Below, one piece after another: positions 34,112-45,100 of a stretch of 64,000 nucleotides of DNA. The notes under the pieces were generated by a model. It did no database searches. It was not told where the DNA came from and saw only the letters and a program-made list of their open reading frames with translations. The stretch covers positions 62,001 to 126,000 of the forward strand of contig DASXUN010000012.1 in the NCBI GenBank assembly GCA_036504815.1, written 5' to 3'. Source of the DNA: Gemmatimonadaceae bacterium (GTDB lineage Bacteria > Gemmatimonadota > Gemmatimonadetes > Gemmatimonadales > Gemmatimonadaceae). Both the position numbers and the translations under genes were made by a program. Position 1 is the stretch's first letter. Each line of letters starts with the position of its first letter.

Positions 34112-34579
34112 GTGAAGCAGGCGCTGGAACCCATTGTTATTGCTGCACTTGACTCACTAGGGTTCGACCTCGTCGAGTTACGGATCGGTGGCACTCGCCA
34201 GCGTCCGTTGCTCGACGTGCGCATCGATCGCCGGGACCTGCAAAAAGTCACGGTGGACGATTGCGCCGGGGCGTCACGGGCCATCGAGGCGCGGCTGGAT
34301 GCAGATCCGTCGCTCTTCGGGGATCGTTACGTGCTCGAGGTGTCGTCACCGGGAATGGAACGGCCGGTGCGCACGGAGGGCGACTGGCGTCGCTTCACCG
34401 GGCGCCGGGCGAGTGTCAAGAGTGCGGCCCTCGGCGGACGCCTCGAGGTGGAGATCGTGGGCGTGACGGAGGACGCCGGCGCGCCGCGCCTGCACCTGCG
34501 CGACGCCAAGGGAGTTGAGCACGTGCTCGGGCTGGCCGACGTCGAAGAGGCCCGCCTGGTGTTTCACTGGAAACCGTAA
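34112..34579 (+). CDS. rimP: Ribosome maturation factor RimP
   Basis: A 155-residue RimP, needed for late assembly of the 30S subunit. LVELRIGGTRQRPLLDVRID, VTVDDCAGASRAIEARLDAD, YVLEVSSPGMERPVR and FTGRRASVK are typical. The GTG start at 34112 has no visible Shine-Dalgarno sequence, only the U-rich stretch of the upstream terminator. First gene of the nusA-infB operon, 11 bases before nusA. Confidence 0.94.
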   Translation: MKQALEPIVIAALDSLGFDLVELRIGGTRQRPLLDVRIDRRDLQKVTVDDCAGASRAIEARLDADPSLFGDRYVLEVSSPGMERPVRTEGDWRRFTGRRASVKSAALGGRLEVEIVGVTEDAGAPRLHLRDAKGVEHVLGLADVEEARLVFHWKP

Positions 34580-34590
34580 CGAGGTCGTGG

Positions 34591-35931
34591 ATGTCTGGAT
34601 CGGCTGAAATCCTTGCTGCCTTCCGAGAGCTGTCGAACTCCAAGCAGATCGACCGCGCGGAGCTGCACGCGCTGCTGCAGGACGGCATTCATGCCGCCCT
34701 GGCCAAGAAGCACGGGCCCAACGTTCAGGCCGACATCACGATCGACGAGGGGCGCGGCGAGATTCGCATCGTCCTGCTGAAGACGGTGGTGGCGTCGGTC
34801 GAGGACCCGAGCCGCGAGATCAGCCTCGAGGAAGCGCAGTTCGAGGATCCCGAGTTCGCGGTGGGCGACATCATGGAAGAGCCCGTCGAGTTCGCCGAGT
34901 TCGGGCGCTCCGCGGTGCAGGCGGCGAAGCAGCGCATCATCCAGCGGGTGCGCGAGGGTGAGCGCACCAAGATCCGCGACGAGTTCTCCGGGCGCGTCGG
35001 CGACCTGCTCTCGGGCGAGATCCAGCAGATCGAGCGCGGCAAGATCGTCGTGATGCTCAACAAGTTCCGCGAGGCGGAAGCGATCATTCCATACCGCGAG
35101 CAGAATCACCGCGAGGATTACAAGCAGGGCGAGCCCATCCGCTCGGTGCTCAAGAAGATCGAGGAGACGCCCAAGGGGCCGCGCCTCGTCCTCTCGCGCG
35201 CCGATCCGATGTTCGTGCAGGCGCTCTTCAAGCTCGAGGTGCCCGAGATCCAGCAGGGGATCGTCGAGATCAAGGCGGCATCGCGCGAGTGCGGCAGCCG
35301 CACGAAGATCGCCGTGGTGTCCAAGGACGATGCCATCGATCCGGTGGGCGCGTGCGTGGGCCTCAAGGGCGCGCGCGTGCAGGCCGTCGTGCAGGAACTC
35401 GGCGGCGAGCGCATCGACATCGTGCCGTGGTCGCCCGATCCCGAGCGGTTCGCCAAGCTCGCGCTGGCGCCGGCCAAGGTGGCGCGCGTCTTCAGCGACG
35501 CGGCGACCAAGACCATCCAGGCCGTCGTGGACGAGGACCAGCTTTCGCTGGCGATCGGCCGCAACGGGCAGAACGTGCGCCTCGCCTCGGAGATCACGGG
35601 GTGGAAGATCGACCTGTACTCGAGCCGCGAGTGGCTCGAGCGCGGGGGCGACATGCCGCTCTTCCAGCCGCTGCCGGACGACGACACCGCTGCCGACGTG
35701 CATCTGTCGTCCATCGAGGGTCTGCCGCCGGCGACGGTCGCGGTGCTCGAGGCGGGCGGCTATCGCACGCTGAACGACATTCTCGATCTCGAGCGCGACG
35801 ACTTCCTCCGCCTGCCGGGCATCGCGCCCGAGGAAGCGGATCGGATCATCGCGCTGATCAACGAGCTGACCACCGACGATGCGGGCGGCGAATCCGCGGG
35901 CGGCGATGCGGACGCTCCGGAGCCGGTGTGA
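34591..35931 (+). CDS. nusA: Transcription termination/antitermination factor NusA
   Basis: 446 residues. Order: N-terminal polymerase-binding domain (1-125), S1 domain (~130-200, with GDLLSGEIQQIERGKIVVML), KH1 and KH2 (~230-345: DPVGACVGLKGARVQAVVQEL and LSLAIGRNGQNVRLASEIT), and a C-terminal helix-hairpin-helix segment (LPGIAPEEADRIIALI). NusA slows elongation at hairpins and takes part in rRNA antitermination. Being encoded behind a terminator-containing leader, it may regulate its own operon; this is inference. Confidence 0.97.
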   Translation: MSGSAEILAAFRELSNSKQIDRAELHALLQDGIHAALAKKHGPNVQADITIDEGRGEIRIVLLKTVVASVEDPSREISLEEAQFEDPEFAVGDIMEEPVEFAEFGRSAVQAAKQRIIQRVREGERTKIRDEFSGRVGDLLSGEIQQIERGKIVVMLNKFREAEAIIPYREQNHREDYKQGEPIRSVLKKIEETPKGPRLVLSRADPMFVQALFKLEVPEIQQGIVEIKAASRECGSRTKIAVVSKDDAIDPVGACVGLKGARVQAVVQELGGERIDIVPWSPDPERFAKLALAPAKVARVFSDAATKTIQAVVDEDQLSLAIGRNGQNVRLASEITGWKIDLYSSREWLERGGDMPLFQPLPDDDTAADVHLSSIEGLPPATVAVLEAGGYRTLNDILDLERDDFLRLPGIAPEEADRIIALINELTTDDAGGESAGGDADAPEPV

Positions 35932-35941
35932 GCAGGGGCAG

Positions 35942-36268
35942 ATGATGGACGCCGCGCTGCGCCGACGACTGCTGGGGCTTGCCGGCCTGGGGGTGCGCGC
36001 GCGCAACGCGGTGGTGGGCGTCGATCAGGTGCGGGCCGCGGCCCAGAGTGGCGAGCTGCGGGTGGCGTTGGTGGCGGAGGACGTGTCGCGGCACAGCCGC
36101 GACAAGGTGGTGCCGCTGCTGGCGGCGAAGGGTATTGCAGTGCTGGACGGGTTCACGGCGGCCGAGTTGGGCGCCGTGGCCGGGCGGGACGCGACGGCGG
36201 TGATCGGCATTGTCGACGCACAGTTGGCGAAAGGAATTCGCGGGGCGCTCCGCCCCGCGGGCGAGTAG
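35942..36268 (+). CDS. YlxQ-like L7Ae-family RNA-binding protein
   Basis: A 108-residue protein with the L7Ae/L30e fold pattern (LGLAGLGVRARNAVVGVDQVR, LRVALVAEDVS, VPLLAAKGIAVLDG). It sits between nusA and infB, where Firmicutes have ylxR-ylxQ; ylxR is missing here (10-base gap after nusA). Two adjacent ATG codons (35942, 35945) are possible starts. It probably binds kink-turn RNA in ribosome biogenesis; no direct evidence for the target. Confidence 0.8.
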   Translation: MMDAALRRRLLGLAGLGVRARNAVVGVDQVRAAAQSGELRVALVAEDVSRHSRDKVVPLLAAKGIAVLDGFTAAELGAVAGRDATAVIGIVDAQLAKGIRGALRPAGE

Positions 36269-36286
36269 CAGCACGAGGGAGGCGGT

Positions 36287-39118
<2,832 letters not shown>

Positions 39119-39140
39119 GCGCGCACGGGGAGGTGCACTG

Positions 39141-39533
39141 ATGCCGCCGCGTGACACGCGCCGCCCCGACCGGGTGGCCGAGGGCATTCGGATGGAGGTC
39201 GCCACGTTCCTCGCCGGCGACGTCAAGGATCCGCGCGTCCGCGGCGCGCTCGTGACCGTCACCGCCGTCGAGGTGACGCGCGATCTCGGGCACGCCACGG
39301 TCTTCGTCTCCATCATGGGCAGCGACGCCGAGCGGGACTCCGCGCTGGAGGGGCTCGCGAGCACCACCACGCACCTGCGCGCCCGCGTCGGGCGCGCGCT
39401 GCGCTTGCGCGTCGCGCCCGAGATCACCTTCCGGTACGACGAGAGCGTGGCGCGCGCGGCGCGCATCGAGACGCTGCTGGCTTCCGTCCGCCCGACGGAC
39501 GCACCCGGCGATGGCTCCCCGTCCGGCGCCTGA
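39141..39533 (+). CDS. rbfA: 30S ribosome-binding factor RbfA
   Basis: A 130-residue KH-like protein for maturation of 16S rRNA. RVAEGIRMEVATFLAGDVKDPRV is split by nature into RVAEGIRMEVATFL and KDPRVRGALVTVTAVEVT, followed by HATVFVSIMGSD and LRLRVAPEITFRYDES, the family's C-terminal signature. GGGGAGG precedes the ATG. It overlaps truB by 23 bases. Confidence 0.94.
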   Translation: MPPRDTRRPDRVAEGIRMEVATFLAGDVKDPRVRGALVTVTAVEVTRDLGHATVFVSIMGSDAERDSALEGLASTTTHLRARVGRALRLRVAPEITFRYDESVARAARIETLLASVRPTDAPGDGSPSGA

Positions 39534-40467
39534 CGGCCTGCTGCTGGTGGACAAGCCGGCGGACGTCACCTCGCACGACGTCGTGAATGCCGCGCGCCGT
39601 GCCCTGGGCGAGAAGCGCGTGGGGCACGGCGGCACGCTCGATCCCTTCGCGACGGGACTGCTGGTGCTGCTCGTCGGGCGCGCGACGCGCCTGCTGCAGT
39701 GGCTGCACGCCGAGCCCAAGGTCTATGAAGCGACGGTGCGCTTCGGTGCGGAGACCGACACCGAGGACCTCGGCGGCGCGGTGACGCGCGAAGCGCCGCT
39801 CCCGACGCGTGCCGCGCTCGAGGCAGCCGTGCCATCGCTGCTCGGCGAGATCGATCAGGTGCCGCCGGCCTATTCCGCCAAGCGCGTGGATGGGCGCCGC
39901 GCCTATGAACTCGCGCGCGCCGGGCGTGACGTGGAGCTGGCGCCGTCGCGCGTGCGCATTGACGACATCCTTCTCGGGAGCTTCGAGGGGAGTGACGACG
40001 CGGTGTCGGCGTGCCGCATGCGCGTCACCTGCGGGGGCGGCACGTATGTGCGCTCGCTCGCGCGCGACCTGGCGCGCGCCGCGGGCTCGGCGGCGCACCT
40101 CACCGCGCTGCGGCGGGAGCGCGCCGGCGTCTTCTCGCTGGCGCGCGCCATTCCGCTCGAACTCCTGCGCTCCGGCGCGCCGGTCAATCTCGCTCCGGCC
40201 ATTGATGCGCTCGAGGGCTACCCCTTCCAGGTCCTGTCGGAGGAGGAAGTGGGGCAGGTGGTGCGGGGAATAGATGTCGAGGCGAGGGTAGAAGGCGCCT
40301 ACGCTGCCCTAATCAGCGGGCGCGCCTCATCCGATGCAGCCGTCCCTGCCGCCCTCGGTCGTCCTCTGTCGAATTCTGTCGGAGTCTGCCTCATTGCCTT
40401 CGCCGAGCGCCGGCCCTCGGAGCGCGGCGAACGCTGGCAGCCGCGCGTGGTGATGCGCGATGCCTGA
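39511..40467 (+). CDS. truB: tRNA pseudouridine-55 synthase TruB
   Basis: 318 residues; makes pseudouridine 55 in the T loop of tRNAs. Seen: PDGLLLVDKPADVTSHDVV, GHGGTLDPFATGLLVLLVG with the catalytic Asp, KVYEATVRFGAETDTED, PPAYSAKRVDGRRAYELAR and the RSLARDLARAAGSAAHLTAL segment. The C-terminal ~80 residues are less conserved, PUA-like. The start overlaps rbfA and the stop overlaps ribF. Confidence 0.95.
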   Translation: MAPRPAPDGLLLVDKPADVTSHDVVNAARRALGEKRVGHGGTLDPFATGLLVLLVGRATRLLQWLHAEPKVYEATVRFGAETDTEDLGGAVTREAPLPTRAALEAAVPSLLGEIDQVPPAYSAKRVDGRRAYELARAGRDVELAPSRVRIDDILLGSFEGSDDAVSACRMRVTCGGGTYVRSLARDLARAAGSAAHLTALRRERAGVFSLARAIPLELLRSGAPVNLAPAIDALEGYPFQVLSEEEVGQVVRGIDVEARVEGAYAALISGRASSDAAVPAALGRPLSNSVGVCLIAFAERRPSERGERWQPRVVMRDA

Positions 40468-41404
40468 GCGCATGGACTGGCATGTCGAATCGGGGCTCCC
40501 GCCCGATGTGGAAGGGACGGTGGTCACCGTGGGCACCTTCGACGGCGTGCACGCCGGTCATCGCCTCGTCCTCCAGCGGCTCGCGGCCCGCGCCGCCGAG
40601 ACGGGACTGCGCAGCGTGCTCGTCACGTTCGAGCCGCACCCGCTCGAGGTGGTGAACCCCGCCAACGCGCCGCACCTGCTCACGGTCGGGGATGAGAAGC
40701 TCGAAGTGCTCGCCGAAAGCGAGCTCGACTACCTCGCGGTGCTGCCGTTTACCCCGGCGCTCGCGCAGTACGACGCGCCCACCTTCGTGGACGCCGTCCT
40801 GCGCGAGCGCTTCGGCATGCGCGAACTGCTCATCGGCTACGACCACGGCTTCGGGCGCGGACGCTCGGGCGACGCCACGGTGCTGCAGCAACTGGGAGCG
40901 GCGCGCGGCTTCGGGGTCGAAGTCGTGCCTCCGGTCATCGCGCCGGATGGCCGTCCGGTCTCTTCGACGTCGATTCGGCGGGCGATCGCCGGTGGCGATC
41001 TCGAGCGCGCCGAAGGGGGGCTCGGCCGCCACTACGGCATCTCCGGCGTCGTCATCGAGGGCGTGGGGCGGGGGAGGACCCTTGGCTTCCGCACGATCAA
41101 TCTGTCGTTCCCCCCGCCACGCAAGCTGCTGCCGCCCGACGGCGTCTATGCAGTGCGCGTCTGCACCCCGCTCGGGTCGTTCGGCGGGATGATGAACCTC
41201 GGCGGTCGCCCGACGTTCGGAGATCCGGCCCGCACCATCGAGACCCACCTCTTCGACACCGCACCGGAATTGTACGGCCGCCGCGTGCGCGTCGACCTCG
41301 TGCGGCGGTTGCGGGAAACCCGTGCGTTCGAGAGTGCGGCCTCACTGGTGGAGCAGTTGGCGCGCGACGAACAGGCCGCGCGGACCGCCCTGGCGCAGGA
41401 TTGA
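40460..41404 (+). CDS. ribF: Bifunctional riboflavin kinase/FAD synthetase RibF
   Basis: 314 residues that convert riboflavin to FMN and FMN to FAD. The N-terminal adenylyltransferase has VGTFDGVHAGHRLVL, FEPHP, LLIGYDHGFGRGRSGD and SSTSIRRAI. The C-terminal kinase has GRTLGFRTINL, PPDGVYAVRV and MNLGGRPTFGD. It overlaps truB by eight bases. The usual truB-ribF linkage supports the call. Confidence 0.95.
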   Translation: MPERMDWHVESGLPPDVEGTVVTVGTFDGVHAGHRLVLQRLAARAAETGLRSVLVTFEPHPLEVVNPANAPHLLTVGDEKLEVLAESELDYLAVLPFTPALAQYDAPTFVDAVLRERFGMRELLIGYDHGFGRGRSGDATVLQQLGAARGFGVEVVPPVIAPDGRPVSSTSIRRAIAGGDLERAEGGLGRHYGISGVVIEGVGRGRTLGFRTINLSFPPPRKLLPPDGVYAVRVCTPLGSFGGMMNLGGRPTFGDPARTIETHLFDTAPELYGRRVRVDLVRRLRETRAFESAASLVEQLARDEQAARTALAQD

Positions 41405-41497
41405 GGCAACTCGTTGTCAGTACGCAAGATGATTGACTAGACCGCGTCCCAACACTACTCTTCAAGGTTTCGCATAAACCCTTTGCCAGTCCGGGCA

Positions 41498-43150
41498 ATG
41501 ACCAACCTGAAGTACCGGCTGATTACCATCGCGCTGCTTATCCTCGCCTCGGTGTGGGCGCTGTACCCCCGCACGGTGGTTGAGCGCGTCAAGCGCAACG
41601 GCCAATTCGTCTTCGATACTGTCCAGCGAGTGCCGCTCAAACTCGGCCTCGACCTGCAGGGCGGCATGCACCTGACGCTCGAGGTCGATGAGTCCAAGGG
41701 GACCATCACCAACAAGGCGGAAGCCCTGGATCGGGCCCTCACGGTCGTGCGCACCCGCATCGACGAGTTCGGCGTTGCCGAACCGGTCGTCCAGAAGATC
41801 GGGAACGACCGCATCGCGGTGGAACTCCCGGGCATCGACGATCCGCAGCGCGCCACGGAAGTGGTGCAGAAATCGGCGTACCTCCAGTTCCAGATCACCG
41901 ACAAGACGCAGGCGTTCGAGAAGAGCGTGGCGCGTTTGGATGCGATCCTGAAGGAGAAGGGGATCGTCGCCAAGACGTCGGGGGCGGCGGCCGCGGCTGG
42001 CGCCTCGAAGTCGGCGCTGCCGAACCTCTTCGCCGCGGGCGACAGTGCGAAGAATCTGGCCAAGGACAGCACCAAGGCCGACAGCGCCAAGTCGTCGGAC
42101 GGTCCGTTCGCGACCAAGGTGGCCAAGGCGCCGGGCGGTGATCCGGGGATGTACATGGTGGCCGAGTCGGATCGCGAAGAGATCGACTCGTACCTCCAGC
42201 ATCCCGACATCAAGGCCGCGCTCCCGCCGGGCAAGCAGCTCAAGTGGGGCGCCGACACGATCGTCGCCGGGCAGAAGGCGTATCGCGGGCTGTACGTGCT
42301 GGATGCGCGCCCGATCATCACCGGCGAGTACCTCACCGACGCCAAGCCCAACACGGTGCCGGTGGAAGGGACGATCGTCGAGTTCCAGCTGAATAACGAG
42401 GGCGGCCGTCGCTTCAAGAGCGAGACCGGCAAGCATGTGCGCGACTACATGGCCATCGTGCTCGACGATCGCGTGATGTCGGCGCCCATCATCCAGAGCG
42501 CCATCGGCACGCGCGGCCAGATCACGATGGGCGGGTCGGGGCTGCAGGCGGCGCAGGACCTCGCGCTCGTGCTTCGCGCCGGCGCGCTGCCGGTGCCGCT
42601 GAAGGTGGCCGACACGCGCACCATCGGCGCCTCGCTCGGCCAGGACTCCATCAACAAGGGGATGCTGGCGGGCCTCGTGGCCATCGCGCTCGTCTGCGTG
42701 ATCATGGTGGTCTACTACCGCTTCTCCGGGCTGATGGCGCTGGGCGGCCTCGTGCTCTACGTGCTGTACACGCTGGCCGCGCTGGCCGGCTTCCACGCTA
42801 CGCTGACGCTGCCCGGACTGGCCGGCTTCGTGCTCGGCATCGGCATCGCGGTCGACGCCAACGTGCTGATCTTCGAGCGCATCCGGGAGGAGCTCGATCA
42901 CGGCAAGAGCGTGCGCACCGCCATCGAGGAGGGCTTCAAGCACGCGATGACGGCCATCATCGACACCAACGTGTCGACGGCGCTGACGGCGCTGGTGCTG
43001 TACCAGTACGGCACCGGCCCGGTGAAGGGCTTCGCGGTGACCCTCATCGCGGGCCTCGTCTCCACGCTCGTGGCGTGCGTCTTCTCGGTTCGCACGTTCT
43101 ATCTCGTTTGGCTCAACCGTAACCGCGGCGTCGAGTCGCTGAGCATCTGA
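41498..43150 (+). CDS. secD: Protein translocase subunit SecD
   Basis: A 550-residue RND-type membrane protein that uses the proton-motive force to help SecYEG export proteins. First helix ([20 protein letters not shown]), then the periplasmic P1 region with [15 protein letters not shown], a long Ala/Lys/Ser-rich insert (about residues 155-225), [22 protein letters not shown], and five C-terminal helices with [30 protein letters not shown] 41498 is chosen; an in-frame TTG lies five codons earlier. It overlaps secF (TGATG). Confidence 0.96.
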   Translation: MTNLKYRLITIALLILASVWALYPRTVVERVKRNGQFVFDTVQRVPLKLGLDLQGGMHLTLEVDESKGTITNKAEALDRALTVVRTRIDEFGVAEPVVQKIGNDRIAVELPGIDDPQRATEVVQKSAYLQFQITDKTQAFEKSVARLDAILKEKGIVAKTSGAAAAAGASKSALPNLFAAGDSAKNLAKDSTKADSAKSSDGPFATKVAKAPGGDPGMYMVAESDREEIDSYLQHPDIKAALPPGKQLKWGADTIVAGQKAYRGLYVLDARPIITGEYLTDAKPNTVPVEGTIVEFQLNNEGGRRFKSETGKHVRDYMAIVLDDRVMSAPIIQSAIGTRGQITMGGSGLQAAQDLALVLRAGALPVPLKVADTRTIGASLGQDSINKGMLAGLVAIALVCVIMVVYYRFSGLMALGGLVLYVLYTLAALAGFHATLTLPGLAGFVLGIGIAVDANVLIFERIREELDHGKSVRTAIEEGFKHAMTAIIDTNVSTALTALVLYQYGTGPVKGFAVTLIAGLVSTLVACVFSVRTFYLVWLNRNRGVESLSI

Positions 43151-44109
43151 TGCTGCGCATCCTACACGGCACCTCGATCGACTTCATCAAGTACTGGCGC
43201 ACCGCCGCCGTACTGACCATCGCCTTCATCCTGCTGGGCGTGGGCTCCGCCCTCTTCAAGGGGGGCTTCCCGTACTCCATCGAGTTCACGGGCGGCACCC
43301 TGATGCAGGTCGAGTTCACGGCGCCGCCCGATGTGGCGAAGATCCGGTCCTCGCTCGACGCCGCCGGCATCACCGGCGCGGAGATCACCTCGTTCGGCTC
43401 GAACCGCGAGTACACCATCCGTGCGCAGGAAGCGGCGCAGGTGGAAGAGCAGGCGGCCGGCGCCGAGAAGGTCGCCAACAAGATCGAGGCGACGCTGCGG
43501 CAGGCCTTCGGCGACAACTCGTTCAAGGTGGGCCGCGTCGAGTCGGTCGGCCCGCGCGTCGGCGGCGAACTGCGCCGCGGCGCGGTTCTCGCCATCCTGA
43601 TCTCGTTCCTCGTGACCCTCGCCTACCTGGCGTGGCGATTCGAGTGGCGCTTTGGCCTGGCCGCGGTGCTCGCCACCGCGCACGACATCCTGACGACGAT
43701 CGCGTTCATCAAGCTGCTGCACCTCGAGATCTCGCTGACGGTCATCGCGGCGATCCTGACGGTGATCGGCTACTCGCTGAACGACACGATCATCATCTTC
43801 GACCGCGTGCGCGAGAACCTGCACAAGAACCGCAAGATGCCGTTCTACGACCTGCTCAACATCTCGGTCAACGAGACGCTGCCGCGGTCCATCCTGACGC
43901 ACGCCACGACGCTGGCCGCGACGCTGTCGCTGCTCGTGCTGGCGGGTGAGGTCATCCGCCCGTTCGCCTGGGTGATGTCGTTCGGCATCTTCACCGGCAC
44001 GTTCAGCTCCATCTACGTGGCGTCGCCGATCCTGATGTGGGTGGAGAACAAGTACCCGCGCAAGAACGAGGCGCGCTCGGGAACGCGCGCCGTGGCGGCA
44101 CGGCCGTAA
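43150..44109 (+). CDS. secF: Protein translocase subunit SecF
   Basis: A 319-residue partner of SecD. PYSIEFTGGTLMQVEF in the periplasmic part, ESVGPRVGGELRRGAVLAIL leading into the second helix, and VIGYSLNDTIIIFDRVRENL are diagnostic. Six membrane helices are predicted. It is read from the ATG overlapping the secD stop. A good terminator follows 18 bases after the stop. Confidence 0.96.
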   Translation: MLRILHGTSIDFIKYWRTAAVLTIAFILLGVGSALFKGGFPYSIEFTGGTLMQVEFTAPPDVAKIRSSLDAAGITGAEITSFGSNREYTIRAQEAAQVEEQAAGAEKVANKIEATLRQAFGDNSFKVGRVESVGPRVGGELRRGAVLAILISFLVTLAYLAWRFEWRFGLAAVLATAHDILTTIAFIKLLHLEISLTVIAAILTVIGYSLNDTIIIFDRVRENLHKNRKMPFYDLLNISVNETLPRSILTHATTLAATLSLLVLAGEVIRPFAWVMSFGIFTGTFSSIYVASPILMWVENKYPRKNEARSGTRAVAARP

Positions 44110-44127
44110 GATCCCGCGGTTGAAACG

Positions 44128-44159
44128 AGAGGGCGCCTCGCGGTTGGGGCGCCCTCTTT
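44128..44159 (+). terminator. Terminator after secF
   Basis: AGAGGGCGCC (44128-44137) pairs perfectly with GGCGCCCTCT (44148-44157) across a ten-base loop; two further T follow. It closes the rimP-secF series. Confidence 0.8.
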
Positions 44160-44237
44160 GCTGTAGGTCACACCCTGACGTCGTGTACGGGCGCAGGCCG
44201 TGGGCTTGTGGACGGTCCGTCCCCTAGATTCATCCCG

Positions 44238-45020
44238 ATGCCGGCCTTCATCGATTCGCACTGTCATCTGGCGGATCCGGCGTTCGACGCCGACCGCGAC
44301 GACGCGATCGCCCGCGCCCGCGCGGCGGGGGCGACGGCGCTGGTCTGCATTGGCGAATCACCCGAGATGGCGCGGCGCGCGCGCGCGGTCGCGGCGCAGC
44401 ATCCGGGGTTCATCGTGCACACGGCGGGCGTGCATCCGCACGACGCGGCCTCGTTTGACCCGGTGCGCGACCTCGCGGCCCTGCGCGACGAATTGGCGCA
44501 CGGCGCCGTGGCGCTCGGCGAATGCGGCCTCGACTACCACTACGACCACTCGCCGCGCGACCAGCAGCGCCGGGCCTTTGCCGCGCAGCTGGCGCTGGCC
44601 TCGGAGCTCCGCCTCCCGGTGGTGGTGCACTCCCGCGAGGCGGCCGATGACACCGCCGCGATGGTGCAGGAAGCAGGCGAAGCGGGGGTGGTGGGCATCA
44701 TGCACTGCTTTGCCGGGCCGGGCGCGCTCGCCGAGGTGGCGGTTGCCGCCGGGTGGTACATCTCGTTTGCCGGCATCATCACCTTCAAGAAGTGGGCGGA
44801 TGAGGCGCTCGTGCGCCTTCCCCCCGCCGACCGGCTGCTGGTCGAGTCGGATGCCCCGTACCTCGCGCCCGTTCCCCATCGCGGCCAGCGCAACGAGCCC
44901 GCGTTCGTGCTCCAGACCGTCACGCGCCTCGCCGAGGTGCGCGGCCTCAGCGTCGAACGCATGGGCGCCGTAGTCACGGAGAACGCGCGAAGATGCTTCG
45001 GCCTCGCCGCGCCGTCATAG
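44238..45020 (+). CDS. tatD: TatD-family metal-dependent DNase
   Basis: A 260-residue amidohydrolase-fold nuclease. Metal ligands are visible in FIDSHCHLADPAFD, GECGLDYHYDHSP, VVHSREAADD, MHCFAGPG and VESDAPYLAPVPHRG. TatD proteins act as 3'-5' exonucleases or in tRNA/DNA quality control. ATG 44238 puts the HCH motif at residues 8-10, the usual place; an in-frame GTG ten codons earlier is less likely. Confidence 0.93.
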   Translation: MPAFIDSHCHLADPAFDADRDDAIARARAAGATALVCIGESPEMARRARAVAAQHPGFIVHTAGVHPHDAASFDPVRDLAALRDELAHGAVALGECGLDYHYDHSPRDQQRRAFAAQLALASELRLPVVVHSREAADDTAAMVQEAGEAGVVGIMHCFAGPGALAEVAVAAGWYISFAGIITFKKWADEALVRLPPADRLLVESDAPYLAPVPHRGQRNEPAFVLQTVTRLAEVRGLSVERMGAVVTENARRCFGLAAPS

Positions 45021-45032
45021 AAGCAGTGTTGT

Positions 45033-45069
45033 CCTCCGCCATCCGCCCTCTGCCATCCGCCATCCCTGT
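45033..45069 (+). repeat. GCCATCCGCC-type short intergenic repeat, copy B
   Basis: The spacer between tatD and fhs holds CCTCCGCCATCC, GCCCTCTGCC and ATCCGCCATCC units, closely similar to the spacer at 703-731. Both lie within about 70 bases upstream of a start codon. Confidence 0.5.
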
Positions 45070-45100
45070 CCGCCCACTCCTTTCTCCGCTTTCGTAAACC

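Noticed and set aside
41414-41460. Possible promoter before secD (TTGTCA or TTGACT boxes)
   Set aside because: Neither box has a credible -10 partner at 16-18 bases.
44206-44230. Possible promoter before tatD (TTGTGG and TAGATT)
   Set aside because: The spacing is only 13 bases.
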